Positions 20,811 to 29,797 of a stretch of DNA of 40,994 bases are shown in pieces (position 1 is the first letter of the stretch; every line of letters begins with the position of its first letter). This stretch comes from a virus. The translations under genes and the position numbers were made by a program. The DNA lies in the IMG/VR virus record IMGVR_UViG_3300030419_005118, positions 1 to 40,994 of that record; one strand, written 5' to 3'. The notes under the pieces were generated by a model. The model saw nothing but the letters and a program-made list of their open reading frames with translations, was not told where the DNA came from and made no database searches.

Positions 20811-23800
20811 CCTAATAACCTAAAGTTGTGTCGAATCGAGCGTGTTGAAAATCCCCACTGAGGATCGAAGTCAAGCTTTGCAAGATATGGACGGTTAATA
20901 TGAATCATGTCCTTTTCGGGCCGAACGCCCCAACATTTAATTTTTGTTACTGAACTTGTTGAGTCAATGACTTCAACAATCCAATATGTCTTCCCGTTCT
21001 TTGTCTTCTTAGGGATTATATCACGCGGAATAAACCAAGTCAACTGCAAATCTGGATCATATTCAGAAATTGGTGGAACATATTTATCGGCTAACTTGCG
21101 AACAATGTTCTCATCGACAACTCGATTCATGGGAAAGATGCCAGTTAAGTCAACTAGGTATTGGATCTTCTCCTCTTCTGTGAAGTCGTTCTCGTTCTTC
21201 GTAAGCTCGATGTTTTCGTGAAACTTATTTGCTTTTCGGACTCGATCGACAGCCACGCAATACCAAAAATGTTTCATATTTGCAAAGCGCTCATCCATAA
21301 GGGGCGCCAAAGCCTCAGAGCGTACAAGAACATCCAAACATTTTTTATTCAACTTCGAATAACTTATTTCATCATGAAACAAAAACTCTTCAATTGTATG
21401 AAATGGCCTGTGGTTTAGAATTTGTTCAATGGCCTTTTCGCCCAAGCCCTTGATTGAACTAAGCGGTTGTACCAGAGTGCTATCATCGTCGGCAATCTCC
21501 CAAACCATGCCGGAATGGTTGATATCAACGGTATCGATATCAAAACCATGCTTCTTGGCAATATTGATTGCCTTCTCCTTCCTGCTCTCTGGCTCTTTAT
21601 CGAGAAATGCGGCCATCCACTCCACTGGATGATAGTGCATTAGCCACGCGCATTGAAACGACAAGATTGAATATGAGACAGCGTGTGATTTATTAAAACC
21701 ATACCCAGAGAAATACTCAAAAGTGTCCCATAGTTTTTGGGAATCCACTTTTTGCATGCCTTTTTCGCTGCACCCTTGCATAAACTTTTCATAAATCTTC
21801 GTCTTCGTCTCATTGCCCTTGCCTGTTCCCTTTTTAGTAAGTAGCTTACGAAGTAGGTTACCTTCATCAAGGGTCAGATCTTTTCCAAGCTTGTGCGCCA
21901 ACAACGCAATTTGCTCTTGGAAGATCAAGAATCCGTATGTCTCTTCTGTAATCTCTCGCACTTCGTCAGAAAGATACTTGATATACTGTGGAGATTCCTT
22001 CGCTTCAACAAACTGCTTGTCAACATCTGCGCTCAGAGGGCCGGGTCGATAGATTGAAGTGATAGCTGAAATGTCGATTAGGCTAGTTGGTTTTGCTAGC
22101 TTGCAAAAATCTTGAGCACCACCTTCGGTAAACTGAAAGATTCCTGCCCACTTTCCAGCGTGAAAGACATTTTCGTAAACCTCTTGATCATCGAAGTTGA
22201 TTCGATCGGGATGCAAGTTGTCGTTATAAAAACTTCTTACGTCACTGAATGTGGGATTATCAACACCGTGATGGCGGCGAAGCACATGTTCGATGCACCC
22301 CTCAATCATACGCAGCGTTGATAGGCCAAGAATATCAAATTTGATAAAACCCATTGGCTCAAGATGTCGGACGTTCTGACCCTCGGACCATGGAGTCTGG
22401 CGAATACCTCCGGAGTTAATCAGCGGCATGTATTGATCCAAATTCTCCGCAACAACAACGCCACCGGCATGTCGAGAGCAAGAGCGTACCTGTCCATAAA
22501 GCGCCTCAACGTGAGTCTTGACATGGGGATACTTTCTGAGGAAAGCTTGGAGTGTCGTGCTGAATTCCATGACCTCTTCAAAGGTCGGATTGTATACGCC
22601 GGCCTTGATGCCGTGCTTCTTCTTCGCCGGCGCTTTGGCTTCGTGAAGCATGCGACCGGTGACAGCATTCACCTCTGTAAACGGAATTCCATAAAACTTT
22701 GAAATGTCCTTGATGAGCGAACGAAGTTGAAGCGTATTCCAGTTTGAAATCGGCGCGACGGTATCTTCACCCCACTCCTCGATAAGCATCTCCTTGAGTG
22801 TCATCGGATCGGCAACATCGTAATCGATGTCTGGATAATCTGTCGCATCGGAACGCAAGAACCGAGAGAACAGAAGTCCGTGCTTAATTGGATCGACCTG
22901 GGTGATGCCAAGAACGTAAGCGACTAGCGAGCCAGCCGCAGAGCCGCGACCGGGGCCGGTCAGCATCGCCTCAGAAGCTCGGTCAGAAATCGCCTTCATC
23001 GTTAGGAAGTATTTGCTGAACCCTCTGTCGTCAATAACATGCAACTCATGCTTAAGCCGGTCAACATACTCCTTATCGTTGTGTAAATTCAAAGACTTAA
23101 GACCATCAATACTAAGACCAGCCAGAGCTTGTGTTGCCGTCAGGTTTGGAGGGACCACAAAATCAGGCAAACGCACAGTATTATCAGGGTAAAAAGTAGA
23201 TATTCGTTCATGTGCAATCCTATGTGTTTCAGTAATCGAGTGCAGCACCAAGCTATCATCATATTCAATGCCACACTCAGTTGAATACTTTTTATACGAC
23301 TCCCACATCTGGTCGCCATTCTTCGGGTACAACTCGTAACCAATGGCATCGGTACCGGTTGGAAGTTCTGTGTCTTCGTAATCAGGCTTGCTCTTACCAA
23401 GCCAACCTAAGCGCTTATATAATTCGCGATCTCTCCAGGCATCTGGGTTTGGGTAGTGGCTGTCGGCTGTGGAAATCAATTTGATTCCAAACTCTTCATG
23501 CATCTTGATGATATACTGATTCAACTCGTGCTGTTCAGGGATATTATTCCACTGCAACTCTCCGTACCAGCGATCTCCAAAAACATCCATCATCCGGCGT
23601 GTTGTCTCACGCATCGCATCCAAGACGGCTTCAGGGCCATTCTCGCGGTTTTCCCAGTAGTTTCCAGCGTATACCCCACCAAGACACGCGGAAGCCGCAA
23701 TTACACCTTCAGAATATTTCGCCAGCAGATTATAATCCATACGCGGATAGCGATAATAATTCTCGCTCCTGTAGCTTTCAGAAATAAGTTTGAAAATATT

Positions 23801-24244
23801 ATTCAGCCCAGTTTGGTTTTGAGCTAGAAGAATAAGATGACGACGACGATTAAGAATACTTTTAATCGCCTTTTTGCTTGCGTCTTCGTCTTCGATTGTT
23901 GCACCAGACTGATCCTCCTTTGCATGGGCTCGACGCTTCTTCTTGTCTTCCATGACTTTTTCATAGTCTTCTCGCCACTCTTCAATCGACGGAATAAAGT
24001 ATGCTTCGCATCCGTAAATAGGCTTGAAGTTTTTGCCGGCTGCATGCATTTTTTTTGCATGCAAGACTTGATACGCCAAGCCGTTCATATTTCCATGATC
24101 GGTTAGCGCAAGGGCATCAGATCCATTCGAATGTGCGAATTCCATGTGCTCTTGTGGATACCCCATGGCATCAAAGATGGATCCGGCAACACTATGAGCA
24201 TGCAAGCCCACAAACTCAATACTACTCTTCTTCGATCGATTCAA
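20807..24244 (-). CDS. dnaE: DNA polymerase III alpha subunit, DnaE type (1145 aa)
   Basis: Replicative polymerase of the bacterial C family. The N-terminal PHP domain is well kept (FVGLHAHSVAGSIFDAMGY, ALALTDHGNMNGLAYQ, PIYGCEAYF). The palm has LTGPGRGSAAGSLVAYVLGI near 430 and DATDYPDIDYDVAD near 470, with the catalytic Asp pair. Further on are YGFLIFQEQIALLAHKLG and FNKSHAVSYSILSFQCAWLM. The C-terminus holds an OB-like region. TTG start is chosen for AGGAGAATTCG before it. A TTG five codons upstream is the alternative. T4-like phages normally use a family B polymerase, so this choice is notable. Confidence 0.97.
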   Translation of the reverse strand: MNRSKKSSIEFVGLHAHSVAGSIFDAMGYPQEHMEFAHSNGSDALALTDHGNMNGLAYQVLHAKKMHAAGKNFKPIYGCEAYFIPSIEEWREDYEKVMEDKKKRRAHAKEDQSGATIEDEDASKKAIKSILNRRRHLILLAQNQTGLNNIFKLISESYRSENYYRYPRMDYNLLAKYSEGVIAASACLGGVYAGNYWENRENGPEAVLDAMRETTRRMMDVFGDRWYGELQWNNIPEQHELNQYIIKMHEEFGIKLISTADSHYPNPDAWRDRELYKRLGWLGKSKPDYEDTELPTGTDAIGYELYPKNGDQMWESYKKYSTECGIEYDDSLVLHSITETHRIAHERISTFYPDNTVRLPDFVVPPNLTATQALAGLSIDGLKSLNLHNDKEYVDRLKHELHVIDDRGFSKYFLTMKAISDRASEAMLTGPGRGSAAGSLVAYVLGITQVDPIKHGLLFSRFLRSDATDYPDIDYDVADPMTLKEMLIEEWGEDTVAPISNWNTLQLRSLIKDISKFYGIPFTEVNAVTGRMLHEAKAPAKKKHGIKAGVYNPTFEEVMEFSTTLQAFLRKYPHVKTHVEALYGQVRSCSRHAGGVVVAENLDQYMPLINSGGIRQTPWSEGQNVRHLEPMGFIKFDILGLSTLRMIEGCIEHVLRRHHGVDNPTFSDVRSFYNDNLHPDRINFDDQEVYENVFHAGKWAGIFQFTEGGAQDFCKLAKPTSLIDISAITSIYRPGPLSADVDKQFVEAKESPQYIKYLSDEVREITEETYGFLIFQEQIALLAHKLGKDLTLDEGNLLRKLLTKKGTGKGNETKTKIYEKFMQGCSEKGMQKVDSQKLWDTFEYFSGYGFNKSHAVSYSILSFQCAWLMHYHPVEWMAAFLDKEPESRKEKAINIAKKHGFDIDTVDINHSGMVWEIADDDSTLVQPLSSIKGLGEKAIEQILNHRPFHTIEEFLFHDEISYSKLNKKCLDVLVRSEALAPLMDERFANMKHFWYCVAVDRVRKANKFHENIELTKNENDFTEEEKIQYLVDLTGIFPMNRVVDENIVRKLADKYVPPISEYDPDLQLTWFIPRDIIPKKTKNGKTYWIVEVIDSTSSVTKIKCWGVRPEKDMIHINRPYLAKLDFDPQWGFSTRSIRHNFRLLG

Positions 24245-24428
24245 CGAATTCTCCTGCAATGTCTATTGTAATTGTAAAGCCGCTTTCACCCTCGTTAAAC
24301 ACGAAGTTGCAGCTATTTTTCGCGAGGTGGTCAGCGATGTCAACATCGGTTTGTCTTATCCAATATTGTACGGCCGATTTAAGCTCATTGGCATCTATCA
24401 CCAATGAAATTTTACGAACAACGTTCAT
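24222..24428 (-). CDS. Hypothetical protein (68 aa)
   Basis: MNVVRKISLVIDANELKSAV, then YWIRQTDVDIADHLAKN and FTITIDIAGEFVESIEEE. Two strands flank a helix, and the end is acidic. ATG follows AGGAGCTAGTAGC. The 3' end overlaps the start of dnaE by 23 bases, and its AGGAGA is the dnaE ribosome binding site. Not recognised. Confidence 0.75.
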   Translation of the reverse strand: MNVVRKISLVIDANELKSAVQYWIRQTDVDIADHLAKNSCNFVFNEGESGFTITIDIAGEFVESIEEE

Positions 24429-24432
24429 GCTA

Positions 24433-24624
24433 CTAGCTCCTATCGATTATTTCATCAATCCTGCTAACGATGTCGGTTCTCAAATTGCCAGAAATATTGC
24501 TATTGTAGACTACCCACGATCTCAGGACGCTAATCGCTTCTAGCGTATTCCTTCGTCGGTTTGATTCCCACAATAGTTTGTTTTTTGTTTTCGAAAGCTC
24601 TTTTTCAACTTCTGCTTTAGTCAT
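24433..24624 (-). CDS. Coiled-coil hypothetical protein (63 aa)
   Basis: MTKAEVEKELSKTKNKLLWE begins one long amphipathic helix that continues SNRRRNTLEAISVLRSWV, then a short second helix (LRTDIVSRIDEIIDRS). Overlaps the upstream gene by 8 bases. No family recognised. Confidence 0.72.
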   Translation of the reverse strand: MTKAEVEKELSKTKNKLLWESNRRRNTLEAISVLRSWVVYNSNISGNLRTDIVSRIDEIIDRS

Positions 24625-25498
24625 TGTTGTCTTCTCCTATAGGGTTAAATTCTCTGTATCCCAGCAGTTTTTCAGATGGCCTTGAAGCTTCTCGCTCTGA
24701 GGCGAGAAATCCTCTATAACCCTTCCAACTGCCTATGTTGTAGTACCACTTTAAATCAATAATACTTACATTATCTAATATAACATCTTTAAATATTTTG
24801 TCAAGCGAAAAATGCCTCGCGGACCATCTTTTTTCGATAGGCAGGCGTTTCGTTGGATATAGCCCGTCCCTCAACTCTGAGTCGGGATCCCAGGCGCCGG
24901 TGCCCTCTTTGCGAATTGTTTTTCTGAACCTTACGAAGTCGCGACCATCGAAAGTAAAACTTAGGTACTCTCCGTCTTTGATAGTTTTATTATCGTGGCG
25001 CAAATAAAATGGCGTTTGGCTTGAGATTATTTTTCTGTGTGGTCTAAGAATCTCTGGATCGAATATGCCATACGGAAATGAAACGTAGTATCTATCTGGC
25101 GCTGCCCATTTGCTGATTTTATGACCAATCTTGAATGCTGTTAGGGATCCGTGCAATACGCTCCAGGCCAAACAGTCTCTTCTATCGCGATCTTTCGGAT
25201 GAATTGGCACATAGAATATTGGGATAACTCTTTTACTAGCACTTGGAAACCTGTCCATCGATCGGTTAAACCAAACTGGATCGAAAATATACTCGCCAAT
25301 TCTATGCCGTATCAGCGGCGAGGTGTCATCGTTACAAACGATCCATATCGTCTCGCAGCCGGCACAGGCACATTCATATACAGCAGACTCAATGGCTGTA
25401 TAATTTGGCGCTATGGGCATCAAGCAGTCGGACCAATCCATTTTAAAATCCAAAGGCTGGCCAGCGACCGGAATTATACCAGCAAGATGGAAAGCCAT
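24617..25498 (-). CDS. Conserved phage protein, nucleotidyltransferase-like pattern (293 aa)
   Basis: Opens MAFHLAGIIPVAGQPLDFKM, then APNYTAIESAVYECACAGCE, TIWIVCNDDTSPLIRHRIG and IFYVPIHPKDRDRRDCLAWS. DRYYVSFPYGIFDPEILRPH follows. The order (early P-V-A-G loop, then C-x-T-I-W-I-V, then P-I-H) resembles sugar nucleotidyltransferases with a GT-A fold, but the signature is not exact. I recognise the family as common in large marine phages and still unnamed. The start is the ATG of MAFHL. A GTG nine codons upstream is possible. An internal TTGACA-16-TATATT is listed separately. Confidence 0.78.
   Translation of the reverse strand: MAFHLAGIIPVAGQPLDFKMDWSDCLMPIAPNYTAIESAVYECACAGCETIWIVCNDDTSPLIRHRIGEYIFDPVWFNRSMDRFPSASKRVIPIFYVPIHPKDRDRRDCLAWSVLHGSLTAFKIGHKISKWAAPDRYYVSFPYGIFDPEILRPHRKIISSQTPFYLRHDNKTIKDGEYLSFTFDGRDFVRFRKTIRKEGTGAWDPDSELRDGLYPTKRLPIEKRWSARHFSLDKIFKDVILDNVSIIDLKWYYNIGSWKGYRGFLASEREASRPSEKLLGYREFNPIGEDNND
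24777..24804 (-). promoter_or_regulatory. Possible internal sigma70-like promoter
   Basis: TTGACA at 24804-24799, 16 bases, TATATT at 24782-24777 on the minus strand, inside a coding sequence (LDKIFKDVILDN). It would add transcription to the two small genes and dnaE. Coding position means it could be chance. Confidence 0.4.
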
Positions 25499-25512
25499 TT
25501 TATTTTTATTTT

Positions 25513-26445
25513 CTACAATCTCCACAATCGACTCGATAGTTTTTTTAGTTCCTCGTTTGGACCGTCAAAGCGCCACTCTATCAGCTCTTCGTCGGTCATT
25601 CTAACAATTAGTAGATTATCTTTTTCCTCTGCCATTTCGGGAAAATCAGTTTCGGGTAATGGTATTATTTCTCTTTTGAATGCCTCGACCTTTACAGCAT
25701 AGTGTTTGTGCTTTTCGGGATTGTTGGGATCTCGGCCATTCTTCTTTCCGCGTATGCCCGACTTCTTCATCAAATCGCAAACTTTAAATCTAGCGTATGT
25801 GTCCGAATATTCAAACTGGCCTATTTCTTCTTTTGTGAGGTAAGAAATAGCGACCAGATCTTTTTTATCCTTGTGGTTTCCATCGATTCTTTCAGATGGA
25901 TAAAAATAAACTTGAGTCACAAAGGTGTCCTCGCCCTCGATTAAATCGTAAGGGTGAACCATACCAGATCGAACGTTCATCCAGTCCAAAACCTTGTAAA
26001 TTTTTTCTGGATCTTTGGATGCGCTCGGCACAGGGAATCCTTCAAGATTCTCGTTGTCAAAAACAATAATTTTATCAAATGAAAATCTTATCATTCGTGA
26101 ATGTTCGGTTGTAATTTTTAAGATGTTGTCCTTCTCGATCCGCAACTTTTCAACTTTATCGGATAGCGGAACCAGCCCCGACATGGATAAGATATAAAGC
26201 AAGTGTCTCCAAATCTTATTTTTTTGAATCCCATAAGTCCATGGGCCGTTCGGCGTGTCTAAAGAAGTGGCTAAATTTTTAATACCCAAAGATGCTAAAT
26301 CTAAATTCCACCGGAACCTCTCATAAAATTTTGGCTCCTGCAGGTTAACGAATACTATTGGTAAAGAATTATAGTACGCAAATATTATAGCACGGAGGTC
26401 ACCACCAATTACAATCTTTTCATAATGGTAGACATGATCTTTCAA
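25513..26445 (-). CDS. Hypothetical phage protein (310 aa)
   Basis: The N-terminus HYEKIVIGGDLRAIIFAYYN looks like a nucleotide-binding beta-alpha-beta start. VFVNLQEPKFYERF, WTYGIQKNKIWRHLLYILSM and FSFDKIIVFDNENLEGF follow, then a more charged C-terminal half (MKKSGIRGKKNGRDP). I recall similar proteins beside the preceding family in large phages, without known function. The two genes may act together. No cofactor-binding glycine motif is convincing. Confidence 0.75.
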   Translation of the reverse strand: MKDHVYHYEKIVIGGDLRAIIFAYYNSLPIVFVNLQEPKFYERFRWNLDLASLGIKNLATSLDTPNGPWTYGIQKNKIWRHLLYILSMSGLVPLSDKVEKLRIEKDNILKITTEHSRMIRFSFDKIIVFDNENLEGFPVPSASKDPEKIYKVLDWMNVRSGMVHPYDLIEGEDTFVTQVYFYPSERIDGNHKDKKDLVAISYLTKEEIGQFEYSDTYARFKVCDLMKKSGIRGKKNGRDPNNPEKHKHYAVKVEAFKREIIPLPETDFPEMAEEKDNLLIVRMTDEELIEWRFDGPNEELKKLSSRLWRL

Positions 26446-26450
26446 TTTGC

Positions 26451-26855
26451 TTACTCATAAGCCTTCTTGATGGCATCTTTAAATTTATCAGTTATTAGAA
26501 TATCATCAAGTTGTTGCAAAGAAACAAACATGCTGTCCTTATGTTCGCTACTTAATATAATATCGCCCGGTGGAAGCTCGGCCGTAAAGAATGTAGTTGT
26601 ACCTTTCTGGTAAAGCTCTTCTGCATTTTTAATTATTAATCCTGTCTCTTCCCAAACTTCTCTTATCAAGCCGTCGATGATATTTTCATTAATCATCACA
26701 TGGCCGCCAGGAAGATCCCAGTGACCATCGAATTGTGGATTATTGTCTGTGGCCAACAAGAGCACCTCCAGATCATCATTTAAAATTACTGCTTTTGCAA
26801 CTTTGTTAGAGTCCACTTCTTCTCCCTCTCTTAGATAATTAGTGATCATGATCAC
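26451..26855 (-). CDS. Nudix hydrolase (134 aa)
   Basis: Complete Nudix box GGHVMINENIIDGLIREVWE followed by ETGL, with the Glu residues that bind metal. VAKAVILNDDLEVLLLATDN precedes it and WDLPGG marks the fold. Substrate cannot be read from sequence. Candidates are oxidised or non-canonical nucleotides, NAD or RNA caps. It lies with nucleotide genes. The first ATG overlaps the upstream gene, and a second ATG two codons later is as likely. Confidence 0.93.
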   Translation of the reverse strand: MIMITNYLREGEEVDSNKVAKAVILNDDLEVLLLATDNNPQFDGHWDLPGGHVMINENIIDGLIREVWEETGLIIKNAEELYQKGTTTFFTAELPPGDIILSSEHKDSMFVSLQQLDDILITDKFKDAIKKAYE

Positions 26856-27150
26856 ACGTGTGCGGTGGCTTCGTCTTTTTCTTTTTCCACACGAAGCAAT
26901 ACCATGACCACAAAATCGGAACGGCTATTGGATGCAAGCACAGTATCCATGCGACGGGTATTGCAGCAAAAAAACCACTGTGCACGTGGTGGCCCATGAA
27001 ATAGAATATGATGGGAAATATTACATCCTCGATTATTTCCCAAATGATGAGAATTACCAGAAACGGTAAGCCATACTCAACCATGTACCTCTTTAAGCTG
27101 GTCCAAAAATTAAATTTGTTTTTTATACTATTCGTTATCTTCTTGATCAT
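26839..27150 (-). CDS. Membrane protein (103 aa)
   Basis: Two or three membrane segments (LPFLVILIIWEIIEDVIFPI, FAAIPVAWILCLHPIAVPIL) end in a basic and His-rich tail (KKKKTKPPHTCDHDH). I recognise this protein as recurrent in large phages. Its role is unknown. The tail could bind metal. The start overlaps the small membrane gene upstream. Confidence 0.82.
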   Translation of the reverse strand: MIKKITNSIKNKFNFWTSLKRYMVEYGLPFLVILIIWEIIEDVIFPIIFYFMGHHVHSGFFAAIPVAWILCLHPIAVPILWSWYCFVWKKKKTKPPHTCDHDH

Positions 27151-27301
27151 GATCTAGTCTTATCCCCACGTAACAAGCGGCGCCAGATGCGATGGCCAAT
27201 AAACAAATTTTTGGACTTTCAAGGGCAAAGCCGGCTAGGAGTAGAACCATATTCATTCCTATAAAGCCGTATAATATCTGCTTTTTATAAGGTATCCTCA
27301 T
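27128..27301 (-). CDS. Small membrane protein (57 aa)
   Basis: MRIPYKKQILYGFIGMNMVL continues LLAGFALESPKICLLAIASG and AACYVGIRLDHDQEDNE, with two membrane spans and an acidic tail. It fills the space between groES and the next membrane gene, overlapping the latter by 23 bases. The ribosome binding site is weak. Confidence 0.68.
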   Translation of the reverse strand: MRIPYKKQILYGFIGMNMVLLLAGFALESPKICLLAIASGAACYVGIRLDHDQEDNE

Positions 27302-27309
27302 ATCATTAA

Positions 27310-27606
27310 CTAGTCTCTAATTCTACCGATAACATAATTTTCTAGAATAACCTGATACGCTTCTCCCTTGAATTGGATTTCATTGATCATTGAAGCCTCA
27401 ACTAGCAACGTTGCATCTTCTATGAGATCGCCAACACTATTGCAATCATTAGCACAGGCTAACAAGCGAACTGCAGCATATTGCTCCTGTTTTGGTTTGT
27501 AGGTTTCTGGTAGGACGATACCTAGATCGTCTTGTTCTTCCGATGATTCCGCTTCTTCATTAAGAAACTCGATTAGTATGTGCCGATTCATTGGTTTGAA
27601 TTGCAT
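27310..27606 (-). CDS. groES: GroES/gp31-like co-chaperonin (98 aa)
   Basis: Begins MQFKPMNRHILIEFLNEEAE, like GroES. A mobile-loop region rich in Glu/Ser/Asp ends in the chaperonin-binding GIVLPETYKPK. YAAVRLLACANDCNSVGD, LLVEASMINEIQFKGEAYQV and ILENYVIGRIRD complete the beta-barrel. It resembles phage co-chaperonins more than bacterial GroES. The natural partner is the phage GroEL at 11436-13013, 14 kb downstream, or the host GroEL. ATG behind AGGAGTTATTGACA. Confidence 0.88.
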   Translation of the reverse strand: MQFKPMNRHILIEFLNEEAESSEEQDDLGIVLPETYKPKQEQYAAVRLLACANDCNSVGDLIEDATLLVEASMINEIQFKGEAYQVILENYVIGRIRD

Positions 27607-27811
27607 TGTCAATAACTCCTTTGTGAATATTGTATTCGCCGTGACTTAAAAAAATATATTCTCGCTTGTCGCAATGCTTACAAAAAAACGCAATCGCAAC
27701 GTTGTCTCCTAGCTTGGCCTCGATCGACCCTGTGGGCAACCAGTAATGCTGTTTGCCGCTGTGGCATCTGCCAAGCTCCAAGTGTCTGGGCAACAAATGA
27801 TTTAATTTCAA
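27560..27811 (-). CDS. Zinc-binding-like phage protein (83 aa)
   Basis: TTG start behind GAGAGGTGTATT. HLELGRCHSGKQHYWLPTGS, then VAIAFFCKHCDKREYIFL, has Cys/His positions fitting a small zinc site (one Cys-x-His, one CKHC). I recognise it as a recurrent phage gene of unknown role. It overlaps groES by 47 bases. Confidence 0.8.
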   Translation of the reverse strand: MKLNHLLPRHLELGRCHSGKQHYWLPTGSIEAKLGDNVAIAFFCKHCDKREYIFLSHGEYNIHKGVIDNAIQTNESAHTNRVS

Positions 27812-27823
27812 AATACACCTCTC

Positions 27824-29797
27824 TCATAAAGTACATGTATCACCATCACAAAACTTCGTTCCCGCTCCTGCTGAATCTGTTTGAATTTTTGTTATCGGTT
27901 TAATATTTTTAATTAATTCTTCATATCTTTCTTTTGTGATCGGTTCATATGGAGCCTGAACATATCCGGTTTCTTGATATCTCAAAAAGGAGACTGCTTT
28001 CAATCTAGTTTCGTACATTTCAAGCGCATCCTTAATTTGCTCTGCCTCTTCTGGCTTAAATGTTACAGTGATGGAAACAGAGTTGTCTGCCCAATAGTGT
28101 TGATACTGTGCAGCGATCTCAAGCTGTTCCCATATTGATATATCTTTTTTGCCTTTTATGAAATGCTCTTCATGAATCGGAAAGTCAACGCAAACCGTAT
28201 TTGGTGAATAGCTGTCATCTTCAACATTATACCCGTTTTGAACCAAGATTTTAACTAATTCTGAATTTTTAGAGAATCTTACGCGTCGGATATAATACTC
28301 ATCTTCCGGGAAATGAATGCCTGGAGTTGAGCCATTTAGCAGCGAAACGGTGCCTGATGGTTTGATGCTGGTCATGCGAACGGATCGAGGAACGCAGAGC
28401 CAATCAGAATATTCCTGATCTAGTTGCTGTACGTGTCCGTATGCCATATCGCACCATTTAAACATTTCTCGACGGCCGTGCTTGTTAAACGCCTGTACAA
28501 CGCCAGACTGCGACAGGCCGATGCGACGATTCTTAAGCATAATCGCATTTGTTTCAGGCCAGTGGGTATTAACAAGCGTCACCGTTTTTCCATATAGATA
28601 GGCAATCTTCAATGTTCTCAAATAATCTTCGTATGAGTCGTGCTTTGCCGGGAATGTTTCCACCAGACAGCAAAGCTCTGCGTCTTCTAGTTGCTGCTCA
28701 ACACAGGGATTGAAGCCCATGACGTTCTTGTCATCGTCTCTTGGCTCATCCTTGAACCTGCCACGTGTTTTGGCATTTTCAAGCCAAATATATCCTGGCT
28801 CACCATTCGCCTGACTCTGTTTCGCATGCCATTCATAATCCATGCCAACCTTTGCAATAAAAGAATTGTTCGAGCCCCATCGATGATGATAAAGTTTTTC
28901 CTCATCGTTCTTCATGCTGAGATAGTCCATATCATCATGGTCGCCAAGAGCTAGTGCGGCACTGCGACGGACATTTCCCGCCACAACGCAACGACCAATA
29001 AGATTCTCGGTGTCAACAATATCGACCGAAGTGATTGCTTCGCCAATCTTTGAGCCATATAAGTCAATCAAATTTTGGTGAAGTTCCATTAGCGGCTTGG
29101 GGCCACTAGATGTACCACCAAAGCCGCGAATAGCAGCGCCGGCGGGACGAATAAGTGAATAGTCAAATTTAGGCACCTTAGATCCGAAAAAATAACCATC
29201 AAGCATGATCCTAACAGACTCTACCCAACCCTCTCGGGAATCAGGAATCTTATAACTATCTTCCAACCACTGCGGTTCTTTAATTTTAGTGGTGCCGGCG
29301 CCTTTCGTATCAAACCCAACACCAATGCCGACCATCAATGCGTCCATCATCCAAGCAAACAAGTATCCACCTTTGGATGAGATCTCCTTGGTGGAGCGAA
29401 AGGCGCAATTGAAAAGACCAGCACCCGTCTTCTCCTGCAAAAACTGAGTACCCATCATCCACAGGCCGCGGCCAGGGGGTGTCCACTTTAAGTTGAAAAG
29501 CCTATCGTATGCTTCTTTTGCTGTTCTTTGTGCTTTAGCGTCATTCCACTCTAAGCCTAGGCGGGCAACATGTTGCTTCTGAATATTAAACATGCCCTCA
29601 ATAACGCGGCGGCATGTCTGATACCACTCCTCAGTACCACCAACGTCTGGATCAAACTCACTTAACCGGCGAGCATATGTTCTCTTAAACGTGATGTACC
29701 CCATGGGGCCCCATGGCACATCCTCATCTCTATATTGGTCAATAAAAACTTCTGACAGGCGAAAGCGTCTTACCGCTGATGTTTCTTCTTTATACAT
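27824..29797 (-). CDS. nrdJ: Monomeric class II (adenosylcobalamin-dependent) ribonucleotide reductase (657 aa)
   Basis: Reduces ribonucleotides to deoxyribonucleotides using a cobalamin-derived radical. Recognisable parts are LKWTPPGRGLWMMGTQFLQE, LFNCAFRSTKEIS (first redox Cys), VGIGVGFDTKG, NVRRSAALALGDHDD, and GFNPCVEQQLEDAELCCLVE with the radical-site Cys and Glu near residue 363. SIKPSGTVSLLNGSTPGIH follows, and the C-terminal redox pair is CDGDTCTL. The single-chain length and layout match the Lactobacillus leichmannii type. Needs host or environmental B12. The glutaredoxin at 9958-10245 may regenerate it. Confidence 0.95.
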   Translation of the reverse strand: MYKEETSAVRRFRLSEVFIDQYRDEDVPWGPMGYITFKRTYARRLSEFDPDVGGTEEWYQTCRRVIEGMFNIQKQHVARLGLEWNDAKAQRTAKEAYDRLFNLKWTPPGRGLWMMGTQFLQEKTGAGLFNCAFRSTKEISSKGGYLFAWMMDALMVGIGVGFDTKGAGTTKIKEPQWLEDSYKIPDSREGWVESVRIMLDGYFFGSKVPKFDYSLIRPAGAAIRGFGGTSSGPKPLMELHQNLIDLYGSKIGEAITSVDIVDTENLIGRCVVAGNVRRSAALALGDHDDMDYLSMKNDEEKLYHHRWGSNNSFIAKVGMDYEWHAKQSQANGEPGYIWLENAKTRGRFKDEPRDDDKNVMGFNPCVEQQLEDAELCCLVETFPAKHDSYEDYLRTLKIAYLYGKTVTLVNTHWPETNAIMLKNRRIGLSQSGVVQAFNKHGRREMFKWCDMAYGHVQQLDQEYSDWLCVPRSVRMTSIKPSGTVSLLNGSTPGIHFPEDEYYIRRVRFSKNSELVKILVQNGYNVEDDSYSPNTVCVDFPIHEEHFIKGKKDISIWEQLEIAAQYQHYWADNSVSITVTFKPEEAEQIKDALEMYETRLKAVSFLRYQETGYVQAPYEPITKERYEELIKNIKPITKIQTDSAGAGTKFCDGDTCTL

